From: Caldisericota bacterium
Lineage (GTDB): Bacteria > Caldisericota > Caldisericia > Caldisericales > Caldisericaceae
Direction of reading: 5' to 3'
DNA length: 44,702 nt
NCBI GenBank assembly: GCA_003650285.1
Contig: QMOQ01000004.1
Span: forward strand, 1 to 44,702
Below the pieces are notes generated by a model. That model saw only the letters and a list, made by a program, of their open reading frames with translations. It did no database searches and had not been told where the DNA came from. Shown piece by piece: positions 28,209-37,703 of the stretch; position 1 is the stretch's first letter, and each line of letters opens with the position of its first letter. The position numbers were made by a program, and so were the translations under genes.

Positions 28209-29213
28209 ATGCCAGAATTAAGAAAAGACCCAATCACGGGAAGATGGGTAGTCATTGCTGCAGAAAGAGCAATGAGACCAAGTGATTTTAAAACAAAAGA
28301 AATAGTTGAAAAAGAACCAAAAGCAGGCCCATTTTCTGAAGGAAATGAGTCACAAACTCCACCAGAAATTCTATCATACAGAACACCAGGGACTGCGCCT
28401 AATACACCGGGATGGTGGGTAAGAGTGATACCGAACAAGTTTCCTGCACTAAAAATAGAGGGAGATTTAAACAGAAGAGGAATTGGCATGTATGATATGA
28501 TGAACGGTGTCGGAGCCCATGAAATCATTATTGAATCTCCACATCCGGCAGATTCACTAAAAAAACTGCCCGTAAAACACATAGAAGATATTTTATGGGC
28601 ATTTAGAGATCGATCCTTAGATTTAAGAAAGGATGCACGTCTTAAGTATATCATCATATTTAAAAACAAAGGGAAAGAAGCAGGAGCATCGCTTGCGCAT
28701 ACACATTCACAGCTTATTGCAACACCTATTGTGCCAAAAACAGCAAAAGAAGAATTGGAAGGAAGCAGACGGTATTATGAGTATAAAGAAAGGTGTGTAT
28801 ATTGTGATATGGTAGCACAAGAAATAGGAGATAAACAAAGAGTTGTTTTAGAAAATGAAGGATTCGTTGCTTTTGTGCCGTTCGCATCAATTGTTCCTTT
28901 TGAAACGTGGATTCTTCCGAAACAACATAGTTCAGACTACGCAGAAATAAAACGCAGTGAAATTTCTTATTTAGCGGATGCATTGCAGCGAACATTAAAA
29001 ATGTTAGATAAAGTAGTACCGAATGTACCGTACAACTTTTATATACATTCTGCCCCGCTTGACAATTTACGCCTGCCACATTACCATTGGCATATAGAAA
29101 TTGTCCCACGGCTCACGCAAACAGCTGGATTTGAATGGGGCACAGGACTTTATATTAACCCAATGTCACCAGAAAATGCAGCAGAATTCTTGAGGAAAAC
29201 AGAGGGAAAATAA
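28209..29213 (+). CDS. galT: Galactose-1-phosphate uridylyltransferase-like (GalT/HIT superfamily)
   Basis: ELRKDPITGRWVVIAAERAMRPSDF; AHTHSQLIATPIVP nucleophile motif; HYHWHIEIVPR. Confidence 0.88.
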   Translation: MPELRKDPITGRWVVIAAERAMRPSDFKTKEIVEKEPKAGPFSEGNESQTPPEILSYRTPGTAPNTPGWWVRVIPNKFPALKIEGDLNRRGIGMYDMMNGVGAHEIIIESPHPADSLKKLPVKHIEDILWAFRDRSLDLRKDARLKYIIIFKNKGKEAGASLAHTHSQLIATPIVPKTAKEELEGSRRYYEYKERCVYCDMVAQEIGDKQRVVLENEGFVAFVPFASIVPFETWILPKQHSSDYAEIKRSEISYLADALQRTLKMLDKVVPNVPYNFYIHSAPLDNLRLPHYHWHIEIVPRLTQTAGFEWGTGLYINPMSPENAAEFLRKTEGK

Positions 29214-29216
29214 AAT

Positions 29217-30644
29217 ATGAAAATAGGAATAGTAACAAGTGAAGCAGTCCCTTTTGTAAAATCAGGAGGATTAGCTGATATAGCAGGAACATTATTCAAT
29301 GTATATCATACAGAAGAAAATGAAATTTATCTCTTTATGCCAATGTACAAAACAATAAAAAATATCCCATCTGGTCTAAAAATAGAAGAAAACATTGCAA
29401 TTCAAATAGGATCTCAAGAAATAGAAGGACAGATTTTATCAAAAGAGATAGAAAAAGGTAAAACCCTGGTTTTAATAAAACAAGACCGTTATTTTGGAAG
29501 AAACAGTTTGTACGGAACAAAACAAGGAGATTATCCAGATAATGCAGAACGGTTTGGATATTTTTCCCTTGCAGTACTTAAGGCAATCGACATTATGGGA
29601 ATAAATATAGATATTCTCCACTTAAATGATTGGCAAACAGGACTTATTCCTCTATTCATTAAAGATAAACGCCTCAATATAAAAACTCTGTTTACCATCC
29701 ACAATCTGGGATACCAGGGTAATTTTCCACAGGGTATTCTTGATCTGCTTCATATCGATAGAAAATACTTCAGCCCTGCTAAAATTGAATTCTACAATAG
29801 TGTAAGTTTTCTTAAATCAGGAATTGTCTACTCAGATTTTATCAGTACTGTAAGCCCGACATACGCAAAAGAAATTCGCACAAAAAAGTACGGAGTTGGG
29901 ATGGAAGAGATATTAAATACAAGAAAAAATTTCCTAATAGGCATCTTGAACGGTATTGATTACTCTCTGTGGAATCCAGAAACAGATCAATTGATCTACA
30001 AAAACTATTCAATCAACACAGTCAAAGACAAAGAAGAAAATAAAATAAAATTGGGCGAAGAATTTAACTTTGACGTAAAAGGCAAACCACTCTACGGTTT
30101 GGTCGGTAGACTTGCAGAGCAAAAAGGAATAGACATACTGGTAGATGCACTGAATAGTATTCTTAATGAAAACATAAGGGTAATTATACTCGGCACCGGC
30201 GAAAAAGCATTGGAAGATGCTTTGGTTGAGTTACAAAAACAGCACCATAATAAGCTTAAGGCGCTAATCAAATTTGATGAAGCAACTGCTCACAAAATTT
30301 ATGCAGCAAGTGATTTTTTTATGATGCCGTCACAATATGAGCCATGCGGATTGGGACAACTCATCTCTCTCAAATATGGCACACTTCCTATAGTACGAGA
30401 AACTGGCGGTCTCAAGGATACAGTAGATGATTATAATGAATATACTCATTGTGGAAATGGCATCTCATTTAGCGAGTATTGTTCAGATGATTTTCTTGGA
30501 GCTATGCAAAGAGCAAAAAAAATATACAGCAATGAAAAACTATACAAACAACTACAACAAAATGCTATGCAATGTGATTTTTCCTGGAAAAAATCTGCCG
30601 ATATTTATATGAAATTATTTAAACAAATACTTCAAGGGAAATGA
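29217..30644 (+). CDS. glgA: Glycogen synthase (GT5)
   Basis: VKSGGLADIAGTLF; HLNDWQTGLIPLFI; FTIHNLGYQGNFP; GILNGIDYSLWNPETD; PSQYEPCGLGQLISLKYGTLPIVRETGGLKDTV. Confidence 0.95.
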   Translation: MKIGIVTSEAVPFVKSGGLADIAGTLFNVYHTEENEIYLFMPMYKTIKNIPSGLKIEENIAIQIGSQEIEGQILSKEIEKGKTLVLIKQDRYFGRNSLYGTKQGDYPDNAERFGYFSLAVLKAIDIMGINIDILHLNDWQTGLIPLFIKDKRLNIKTLFTIHNLGYQGNFPQGILDLLHIDRKYFSPAKIEFYNSVSFLKSGIVYSDFISTVSPTYAKEIRTKKYGVGMEEILNTRKNFLIGILNGIDYSLWNPETDQLIYKNYSINTVKDKEENKIKLGEEFNFDVKGKPLYGLVGRLAEQKGIDILVDALNSILNENIRVIILGTGEKALEDALVELQKQHHNKLKALIKFDEATAHKIYAASDFFMMPSQYEPCGLGQLISLKYGTLPIVRETGGLKDTVDDYNEYTHCGNGISFSEYCSDDFLGAMQRAKKIYSNEKLYKQLQQNAMQCDFSWKKSADIYMKLFKQILQGK

Positions 30645-32056
30645 ACATACACTTCGGCACATCGGGATGGAGAAGTATTATAGCCAAAGATTTTACATTT
30701 GAGAACGTAGAAATTGTGAGCTACGCAATAGCTCAACATCTTTTAGATAGAGGCGGCAAATCTGTAGTATTAGGATATGACACAAGATTTTTGTCAGATG
30801 AGTTTGCAAAAACTTCTGCAAACGTTCTTGCAGCTTATGGAATAAAGAGCTACTTTTCTCTTGTCGATATTCCCACCCCTGTTATAGCGTATCTCACTAT
30901 GACAAAAAAAACAGATGGTGCAATTAATATTACAGCTTCGCACAATGATCCATACTACAATGGAATTAAATTCTCTTCAAAATCTGGTGGACCTGCCTTG
31001 CCTGAAGAAACAGAAGACATAGAAAAAAGAATAAATAAATTTTTTAAAAATAGAAAAATAATTAAAAAAATGCCGTTTGAAAAAGCAGTAGAAAAAAACC
31101 TAATAATCCCCTTCAACGAAAATGGATATATAGATGCAATAAAAAAATTGATTGACTTCTCGCCAATAAAGAAAAAAAGACCAAAAATAATTTACGATCC
31201 TTTTTTTGCAACAGGTATTCGCTATCTACCAAACATATTAAAAGAGTATACAGATTTTACAATGATACATGGCAGAAAAAATGTACTGTTTGGTGGTCTG
31301 CACCCTGAACCTACAGGAGAAAATCTCGACTCTTTAATTAAAAAAGTTAAATCTTCTAAAGCTCATTTAGGCCTTGCAACAGATGGAGATGCTGACAGAT
31401 TCGGAATCATAGATTTTGACGGAAGTTATATTTCTCCTAATATGGTACTCCCTATCATATATTACTACTTTCTTACTGAAAAAGGAATTAATGGTAATGC
31501 TGTGAGAACCGTTGCCACAACACACTTAATAGATAAAATTGCAGAACATTTTGGATACTACACTAAAGAAACACCAGTAGGATTTAAATACATTGGAGAC
31601 GCAATCATAAAGGGTGAAGCTATATTCGGGGGAGAAGAAAGCGGTGGAGCATCAATGAAAGGATGGTTAGCTGATAAAGATGGAATTCTTGTGGATCTCC
31701 TCATAACGGAAATCTTTTCTCGAAGAAAAAAATCGATGAAAGAATTATTCAAAGAACTCACCGATAAATTTGGTGGTGCATACTCAAAGCGACTTGATTT
31801 TGAGTATAAAGGTAATAGAAAAACAATTGAAAGAGAATTAAAAAATATCGTAAAAACCTTTTCAAAAGAGATGTCTATAAAGAAGATTAACGAGTTAGAT
31901 GGAACAAAAATTATTTTAGCCGATAAGAGTTGGATTTTATTTAGATTCTCGGGAACAGAACCTAAGATACGGATATATGCGGAGTCCGACAATGAAAAAA
32001 AGTTTAAAGCACTACTTGAAAAAGGGAAAGAAATAGTTCAAAGAGCAACATTTTGA
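30641..32056 (+). CDS. Phosphoglucomutase/phosphomannomutase family
   Basis: FGTSGWRSIIAKDFTFENV; ITASHNDPYYNGIKF; ATDGDADRFGIID; GGEESGGAS; FRFSGTEPKIRIYAE. Confidence 0.95.
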   Translation: MNIHFGTSGWRSIIAKDFTFENVEIVSYAIAQHLLDRGGKSVVLGYDTRFLSDEFAKTSANVLAAYGIKSYFSLVDIPTPVIAYLTMTKKTDGAINITASHNDPYYNGIKFSSKSGGPALPEETEDIEKRINKFFKNRKIIKKMPFEKAVEKNLIIPFNENGYIDAIKKLIDFSPIKKKRPKIIYDPFFATGIRYLPNILKEYTDFTMIHGRKNVLFGGLHPEPTGENLDSLIKKVKSSKAHLGLATDGDADRFGIIDFDGSYISPNMVLPIIYYYFLTEKGINGNAVRTVATTHLIDKIAEHFGYYTKETPVGFKYIGDAIIKGEAIFGGEESGGASMKGWLADKDGILVDLLITEIFSRRKKSMKELFKELTDKFGGAYSKRLDFEYKGNRKTIERELKNIVKTFSKEMSIKKINELDGTKIILADKSWILFRFSGTEPKIRIYAESDNEKKFKALLEKGKEIVQRATF

Positions 32057-32090
32057 GATAGGTCTATGCTTAAACAGGAGGAGAAAGAGA

Positions 32091-33482
32091 ATGAAATTTA
32101 ACTACGGTAACATGCTAGAAAAGGCTATAGGCAAGCATGGATTGCCAGTAAATAGTTTGTTAGAATCAAGAACCTTTTTAAATCAAATTAAAGAACGTAT
32201 TCAAAAAAAAATAAATAAAAATTATTACCCGTTGCAGCTTCCGGAAGTAATGATGCCGCATCTCGATAAAATAAAAAAAACAGCAAAAAAAATTCAAGAA
32301 AATTATGAAAACTTTGTAATTGTAGGGATAGGGGGGTCTTCCCTTGGCAATAAATTACTTCACTACGCAATAAACGGGATCTATTATAATGATTCCATAT
32401 CTAAAAACACGCCTCGCATATACTTTATGGATAATATTGATCCAGAATCTACAAAAACGCTACTCGCAACGCTAAACCTAAAAAAAACTATGTTCAATGT
32501 TATTACAAAATCAGGAAGTACTGCAGAAACAATGCAGAATTTGTTATCAATTACGGATGCCTTAAAAAAGGAAAATCTTGATTTGAAAAAACACCTCATA
32601 TTCACTACTGACCCTGAAAAGGGATTGCTTCGTAAGTTATCGCACGAATTCTCTGTCGAAACTTTTGCAATTCATCCTCTTGTTGGAGGAAGATACTCAG
32701 TACTTTCTACCGTAGGGCTTTTATCTGCAGCTGTAGAAGGAATAAATATCGATGCTTTACTTCGCGGTGCAGAACTTATTAAAAAAAATATAACAAAAGA
32801 GAGTAATCCTACACGCTGTGCCACACTTCTATTTCCACTCATTCAATATAAATTATATAAAGAAAGAGGAGTAAATATAAATACGCTATTTATTTATTCG
32901 GATGGATTAAGTCATTTAGGGGCATGGTACAGACAGCTTCTCTCTGAGAGCATTGGCAAACGATTTACACGCAGTGAAGAACAGATATTTACAGGCATAA
33001 CACCAATAGGAGTACGAGGTGCAACCGATCAACATTCTATGCTTCAACTATTTATGGAAGGTCCATTCGATAAATTTATTATATTTATTGCACCTGTTAA
33101 ATACCGCAAAGACTTTAGCCTAAAGGGAAATCTTATAAATAATGAGAATATTAATTATCTAAAAAACAAAAAAGCATCACAACTCATAAAAAGTGAATTT
33201 CTGGCAACACAAACAGCAATAAAAACATCAGGAAAACCTTCTGTCGCGATTGAAATTCCAGAAATAAATGAAGAAGAACTGGGCAAGCTTATATACTTTG
33301 CTGAATACGAAGTCGTTGCCCTGGGAGAAATGCTAAATGTAGACCCAATTAGCCAACCTGCAGTGGAGTTTGGAAAACAGCTTACATATGGTATTATGAA
33401 AAGGAAAGGATTTGAAGAAAAAAATAAAAAAATTACGGAATTTAAAAAAATGAACAAAAAACATATAATTAAAACTCCTTAG
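32091..33482 (+). CDS. pgi: Glucose-6-phosphate isomerase
   Basis: VIVGIGGSSLG-like (FVIVGIGGSSLGNKLLH); TKSGSTAETMQNL; GGRYSVLSTVGLL; GATDQHSMLQLFMEGP. Confidence 0.94.
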   Translation: MKFNYGNMLEKAIGKHGLPVNSLLESRTFLNQIKERIQKKINKNYYPLQLPEVMMPHLDKIKKTAKKIQENYENFVIVGIGGSSLGNKLLHYAINGIYYNDSISKNTPRIYFMDNIDPESTKTLLATLNLKKTMFNVITKSGSTAETMQNLLSITDALKKENLDLKKHLIFTTDPEKGLLRKLSHEFSVETFAIHPLVGGRYSVLSTVGLLSAAVEGINIDALLRGAELIKKNITKESNPTRCATLLFPLIQYKLYKERGVNINTLFIYSDGLSHLGAWYRQLLSESIGKRFTRSEEQIFTGITPIGVRGATDQHSMLQLFMEGPFDKFIIFIAPVKYRKDFSLKGNLINNENINYLKNKKASQLIKSEFLATQTAIKTSGKPSVAIEIPEINEEELGKLIYFAEYEVVALGEMLNVDPISQPAVEFGKQLTYGIMKRKGFEEKNKKITEFKKMNKKHIIKTP

Positions 33483-33499
33483 TTAAGAAGGAAGGATAA

Positions 33500-34648
33500 A
33501 TGGATAGAATAAAAAATAAAATTTCGGTGATACTTATAGTTATACTCTTACTAATCGGAGGGTACTATTTAGGAATTAAATACCCGCCTTCGCGCATAAT
33601 AAATATCATGCATGCACAAGATAGATTCGAAAATTTTCTTGATGACCACTCCTTGCTTAAAAGAACAATAGATATCATTGAAACCAATTTTTACAAACCA
33701 ATAGAAGAAGAAGATTTGATAAAAGGTATGGTAGATTCATTAAATGATCCATACAGTGTATTTTACAATCCTGAACAAACAAAACAATTCAATGAAGAAA
33801 TACAGGGAAAATATACAGGTATAGGCGTCGTAATCACTGAAAATGAAGATTTAGCCCTTCCGGAAATTGTTTCTGTATTCCCTGGTTCTCCTGCAAAAAA
33901 AGCAGGACTTCAAAAAGGAGACATTATAGTTGGTGCTGATGACGCACAGCTAGCAGGGTTATCTCTTGAAGAAGTAGCAATGAAAGTAAAAGGGGAGAGT
34001 GGAACAGAAGTAAAATTAAAAATTAAAAGAAACGGCGAAACCATTATTGTTACAGTAAAAAGAGCAGAAATCCATATACCTCTTGTTGAAGTAAATTACT
34101 TGGGAGATGATGGAAAAATAGGATATCTAAAAATTAATATGTTTTCTGAAGGAGTAGGAACGCAAGTTGCAAACATAGCTAAAGAGATGAATGAAAACAA
34201 TGTAAAAGGTATTATACTTGATTTAAGAGACAACCCAGGAGGACTTCTCTATGAATGCGAAAAAGTAGCCGGCCAATTTATTCCTTCCGGAGTATTGCTC
34301 TGGACAAAAGATAGAGAAGGCAAAATGACCCCTCTACAAATTTCAGGCCACGAACCTACTGTGCCTATAGTCGTACTTGTAAACAGAGGAACGGCAAGTG
34401 CGGCAGAAATACTTGCTGGAGCCATAAAAGATTATAAAACCGGAACAATAATAGGCGAAACTACATTCGGTAAAGGGGTAATACAAAAAATATTTTCACT
34501 ACCGGGAGAATATACACTCAAAATTACAGTACAAGAATATCTTACGCCAGATAAAAAAGAAATAAATAAAAAAGGAGTAGAGCCAGACATTCAATTAGAA
34601 GAATCTGAAGAACCATTAGATAAAGCTTTGGAGTTATTGGAGGAATAA
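33500..34648 (+). CDS. Carboxyl-terminal processing peptidase (S41, PDZ)
   Basis: YTGIGVVITEN; PDZ FPGSPAKKAGLQKGDIIVGAD; LDLRDNPGGLL; VNRGTASAAEILAGAIKD; GETTFGKGVIQ. Confidence 0.95.
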   Translation: MDRIKNKISVILIVILLLIGGYYLGIKYPPSRIINIMHAQDRFENFLDDHSLLKRTIDIIETNFYKPIEEEDLIKGMVDSLNDPYSVFYNPEQTKQFNEEIQGKYTGIGVVITENEDLALPEIVSVFPGSPAKKAGLQKGDIIVGADDAQLAGLSLEEVAMKVKGESGTEVKLKIKRNGETIIVTVKRAEIHIPLVEVNYLGDDGKIGYLKINMFSEGVGTQVANIAKEMNENNVKGIILDLRDNPGGLLYECEKVAGQFIPSGVLLWTKDREGKMTPLQISGHEPTVPIVVLVNRGTASAAEILAGAIKDYKTGTIIGETTFGKGVIQKIFSLPGEYTLKITVQEYLTPDKKEINKKGVEPDIQLEESEEPLDKALELLEE

Positions 34649-35220
34649 TGATCATTGTAATATCAGGACCATCTGGAGTAGGCAAGGGGACTGTCGTGCA
34701 AAAACTCATAGAAAAAAATCCACATTTTGTACGATCCATTTCTTGTACAACAAGAAAGCCAAGAGAGGGAGAAAAAAATGGAAGAGATTACCATTTTATA
34801 AATGAAGATAAATTTTTTGAGCTTATACAAAAAAATGATCTAGCAGAATTTGCTTTTGTTCATGGATACCACTATGGAACCCCATTAAAAAATCTTACAA
34901 AAGAAAAAACAGATGTGATTTTGCAAATTGATGTACAGGGGGCAAAAAAAATTAAGAACCGATTCCCAGAAGCATTGCTAATTTTTTTACTCCCACCCAG
35001 CATGGAAATTCTTACCAATCGCCTTACTGGAAGAGGAACTGAAACGGAAGAGGAACAGGAAAGGCGATTAAAAAGAGCAAAAGAAGAGATAAAAGAGCGT
35101 ACGTTTTATGACTACATTGTAGTAAACGACGACATTAAAAGAGTAGTTAGTAAAATTGAAAAAATCATAGAGAAAGAACATAAGTTGCACCAGCAAAACA
35201 AAACTACTTCTTCTCAATAA
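34648..35220 (+). CDS. gmk: Guanylate kinase
   Basis: VISGPSGVGKGTVVQKL; SCTTRKPREGEKNGRDYHFI; LQIDVQGAKKIK. Confidence 0.96.
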   Translation: MIIVISGPSGVGKGTVVQKLIEKNPHFVRSISCTTRKPREGEKNGRDYHFINEDKFFELIQKNDLAEFAFVHGYHYGTPLKNLTKEKTDVILQIDVQGAKKIKNRFPEALLIFLLPPSMEILTNRLTGRGTETEEEQERRLKRAKEEIKERTFYDYIVVNDDIKRVVSKIEKIIEKEHKLHQQNKTTSSQ

Positions 35221-35926
35221 TAGTTTTTAGTTTTTCTAAGGTTTCTTTAATCCTATTTTTTAAAGGACCTTCCCCTTCTGTGGTCACATCATCTTTGTTC
35301 TCAAAAACTGCATACGGCACTTTCATGCCATTGCATTGAATAAATTCTGAATTTCCGTGGCTAAATTCTTCCCAATCGACTTCTTTGTAAAGTCTTGTTA
35401 GTTTTTCATCTGCTAAAGAATGGTGGAGAATGCTATCAGGACGCAGCGAATCAGACCGCATTTTATTTTTTCTCAAAGATTCTTCAAATGACACATTAAC
35501 ATATATGATAGCGCTATACTCAAGGAGTTCTTTCGAAACATGCTGAAATGCCTCTTTATAACCGCCATGTTCTTTGCCCCTGGAAAACTCTACAATTGTA
35601 GTATAATTCTCCATATAATCAGAAATATCCCGAACCCGCTTTTTATACTCTAAAGAAATTCTTTCAATAAGGAGATGCCAAAAATATTGGTATTTAAAAT
35701 ACCCGTCGTTAGTAGTATGGAGTTTTTGTTTATGAAATTTGTTTACAAGGAGGTCGTCCTCTTCATACCAGGCCCAAAGCAAAGGGAAATCATCAATCAC
35801 ATCAATTTTCCCCATATAAAATTGTTCTTTTCTTTCCGCATCTGGAAGTTTTAAAAGAAAATCAATAATTTCTGATTTTCCGGCTGCCGGACGCCCTAAT
35901 AAAAAAATCACGTTAAACTTATCCAT
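35204..35926 (-). CDS. P-loop NTPase/kinase-like protein of unknown function
   Basis: Walker A LLGRPAAGKSEII; SD on minus strand (ggagc); no recognised family beyond the P-loop. Confidence 0.7.
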   Translation of the reverse strand: MDKFNVIFLLGRPAAGKSEIIDFLLKLPDAERKEQFYMGKIDVIDDFPLLWAWYEEDDLLVNKFHKQKLHTTNDGYFKYQYFWHLLIERISLEYKKRVRDISDYMENYTTIVEFSRGKEHGGYKEAFQHVSKELLEYSAIIYVNVSFEESLRKNKMRSDSLRPDSILHHSLADEKLTRLYKEVDWEEFSHGNSEFIQCNGMKVPYAVFENKDDVTTEGEGPLKNRIKETLEKLKTIIEKK

Positions 35927-36007
35927 TTTCTTGCTCCACCATAATAAATTTATAAGGAAAACAATAAAAAATTAAATTCCTACGGGATTATACCTTTCAA
36001 ATATGGA

Positions 36008-37624
36008 CTAAGGTGTATAATAAATAGTAATTTCACGCGTATCACCATCCCATTGCACAGTACTTCCAAAAGTTTCAGTAATGAATCGAAGGGGTACCAT
36101 AGTTCTACCAGGAGGAATAATGAGAGGTGCAACATCAATTTTCATTTCTTTCAGATTTACCCTGATATTTTTGTGATCAACCCACATTTCAATGAACAAA
36201 GAAGGATGATGTGCAGTTGCGCTCTTCTTAATAGTAACTTTTCTTTCTGTGCCATCCCATTCGACCGTTGCACCAAATGTCTCTGAAATAAAACGGATAG
36301 GGACAAGTGTCCTACTCGCTTCTTTTACAATAAAAGGAGCCACATCAAGATCTACTCTTTCTCCATTGACATACGCAATCGGGGAATCTATCTTCAACTT
36401 TATATCAATCGCGGGAGCCTGGATAACTTTAAAAGAAATGTAAATCGTTTTATTTCCACCATTAGAATTAATGCTTATTGGCTGCTTGAAACTACCAATG
36501 GAAAGAGCAGAAGTATCAACCGAAAAATGTAATTTACCTGCAGCTGTAAACGAATTAGTATCAAACTTTATAAAGTATGGCCCACTAACTGTTCCCTTGA
36601 GAATGCCTCCACCGAGATTTACAAGAAAAACATCTTTTTCGCCACTACTCCCTTGCGGAATACTTCCAGCATCAATCTGTTCACTGCATTGCAGGTACGG
36701 TTGAGTTGTATCGAGGTAAAAAAGATTGCCGTCTATATCTCCTATAAAAAGAGCATTGTTTGTGGAATCAAAAAATAATGCATCAGGATTTGGCACCACG
36801 CTGCCACCTACCTTATAAAAATTGCTGCCGTCAATCGACCCAAATAGTCCAAAATTTGAAAGAGCTACAAAAATTTTATTATCTGCCTTTGCCACATAAG
36901 AAACGTAAGGAGATCCTCCAATAAACTGCATTTTCTGGAAATTATTATTCCCTATATTACCTTTAAAAAATCCCTCTGTTGTGCCAACAAAAAGGTAATT
37001 CCCAAGAGAACTAAGAGAAGTGATTGAATAGTCTGTCAACACATTCTTCCAATCACATTCATTTCCTATAGTACTAGAATAAAACAACCCAAATTGCCTG
37101 GTCCCAAGAAAATATTTTTCTGAAGATGTTTTAACAAAAGAGGTAGTTTCAATGGTGGAAAGACCACTATTTCGTTTAACCCAAGTTTGTCCGCTATCGC
37201 TGCTTATATAAAAACCGGAACAAAGTGATGTGACATAAATTAAATCTTCATCACTTGATATGGAAGAAATAGTAGGGCAATCCAATTCGTTCATCAGTGA
37301 CTCCCAGTGTTTGCCCAAGTCGTATGAAATATATGCTCCTGCATCCTTTGTGCCTAAAAAGATATTTCCATCAAAAAAAGTAACTCCGGTGATGTGTAAG
37401 TCAGATAAACCAGCATCACGTTCAGAAAAACGGTGTCCTGAATCGGTAGATACAAAAAAGCCATCTAATGTGCCAGCAAGTATCAAAGAACCATCAGCAT
37501 GGATAGAAGTAACTTGGTAAGGAAACGAGCTTAACAATCGCAAAGAATCGCTTTCTCCATGTGCTGCAGGAACTACATTGAGTAATATTACAAATATAAT
37601 AACAAAGATAAAAATTTTCTTCAT
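36008..37624 (-). CDS. Secreted beta-propeller/BNR-like protein with two C-terminal copper amine oxidase-like (stalk) modules
   Basis: Signal peptide; repeated (I/F)SSDSG(Q/H)xW/F units; two VPIRFISETFGATVEWDG / VPLRFITETFGSTVQWDG modules. Confidence 0.88.
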   Translation of the reverse strand: MKKIFIFVIIFVILLNVVPAAHGESDSLRLLSSFPYQVTSIHADGSLILAGTLDGFFVSTDSGHRFSERDAGLSDLHITGVTFFDGNIFLGTKDAGAYISYDLGKHWESLMNELDCPTISSISSDEDLIYVTSLCSGFYISSDSGQTWVKRNSGLSTIETTSFVKTSSEKYFLGTRQFGLFYSSTIGNECDWKNVLTDYSITSLSSLGNYLFVGTTEGFFKGNIGNNNFQKMQFIGGSPYVSYVAKADNKIFVALSNFGLFGSIDGSNFYKVGGSVVPNPDALFFDSTNNALFIGDIDGNLFYLDTTQPYLQCSEQIDAGSIPQGSSGEKDVFLVNLGGGILKGTVSGPYFIKFDTNSFTAAGKLHFSVDTSALSIGSFKQPISINSNGGNKTIYISFKVIQAPAIDIKLKIDSPIAYVNGERVDLDVAPFIVKEASRTLVPIRFISETFGATVEWDGTERKVTIKKSATAHHPSLFIEMWVDHKNIRVNLKEMKIDVAPLIIPPGRTMVPLRFITETFGSTVQWDGDTREITIYYTP

Positions 37625-37703
37625 AGCATCCTCCCGTTCTTTTTCGAATAATTATAGTATAAAGAATGGTTTAATAAAATGTCTCATAAATATTATTGCT
37701 AAT

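Noticed and set aside
31558-31992. 144-aa minus-strand ORF inside the phosphohexomutase gene
   Set aside because: Antisense to conserved catalytic motifs; no RBS or protein-like motifs.
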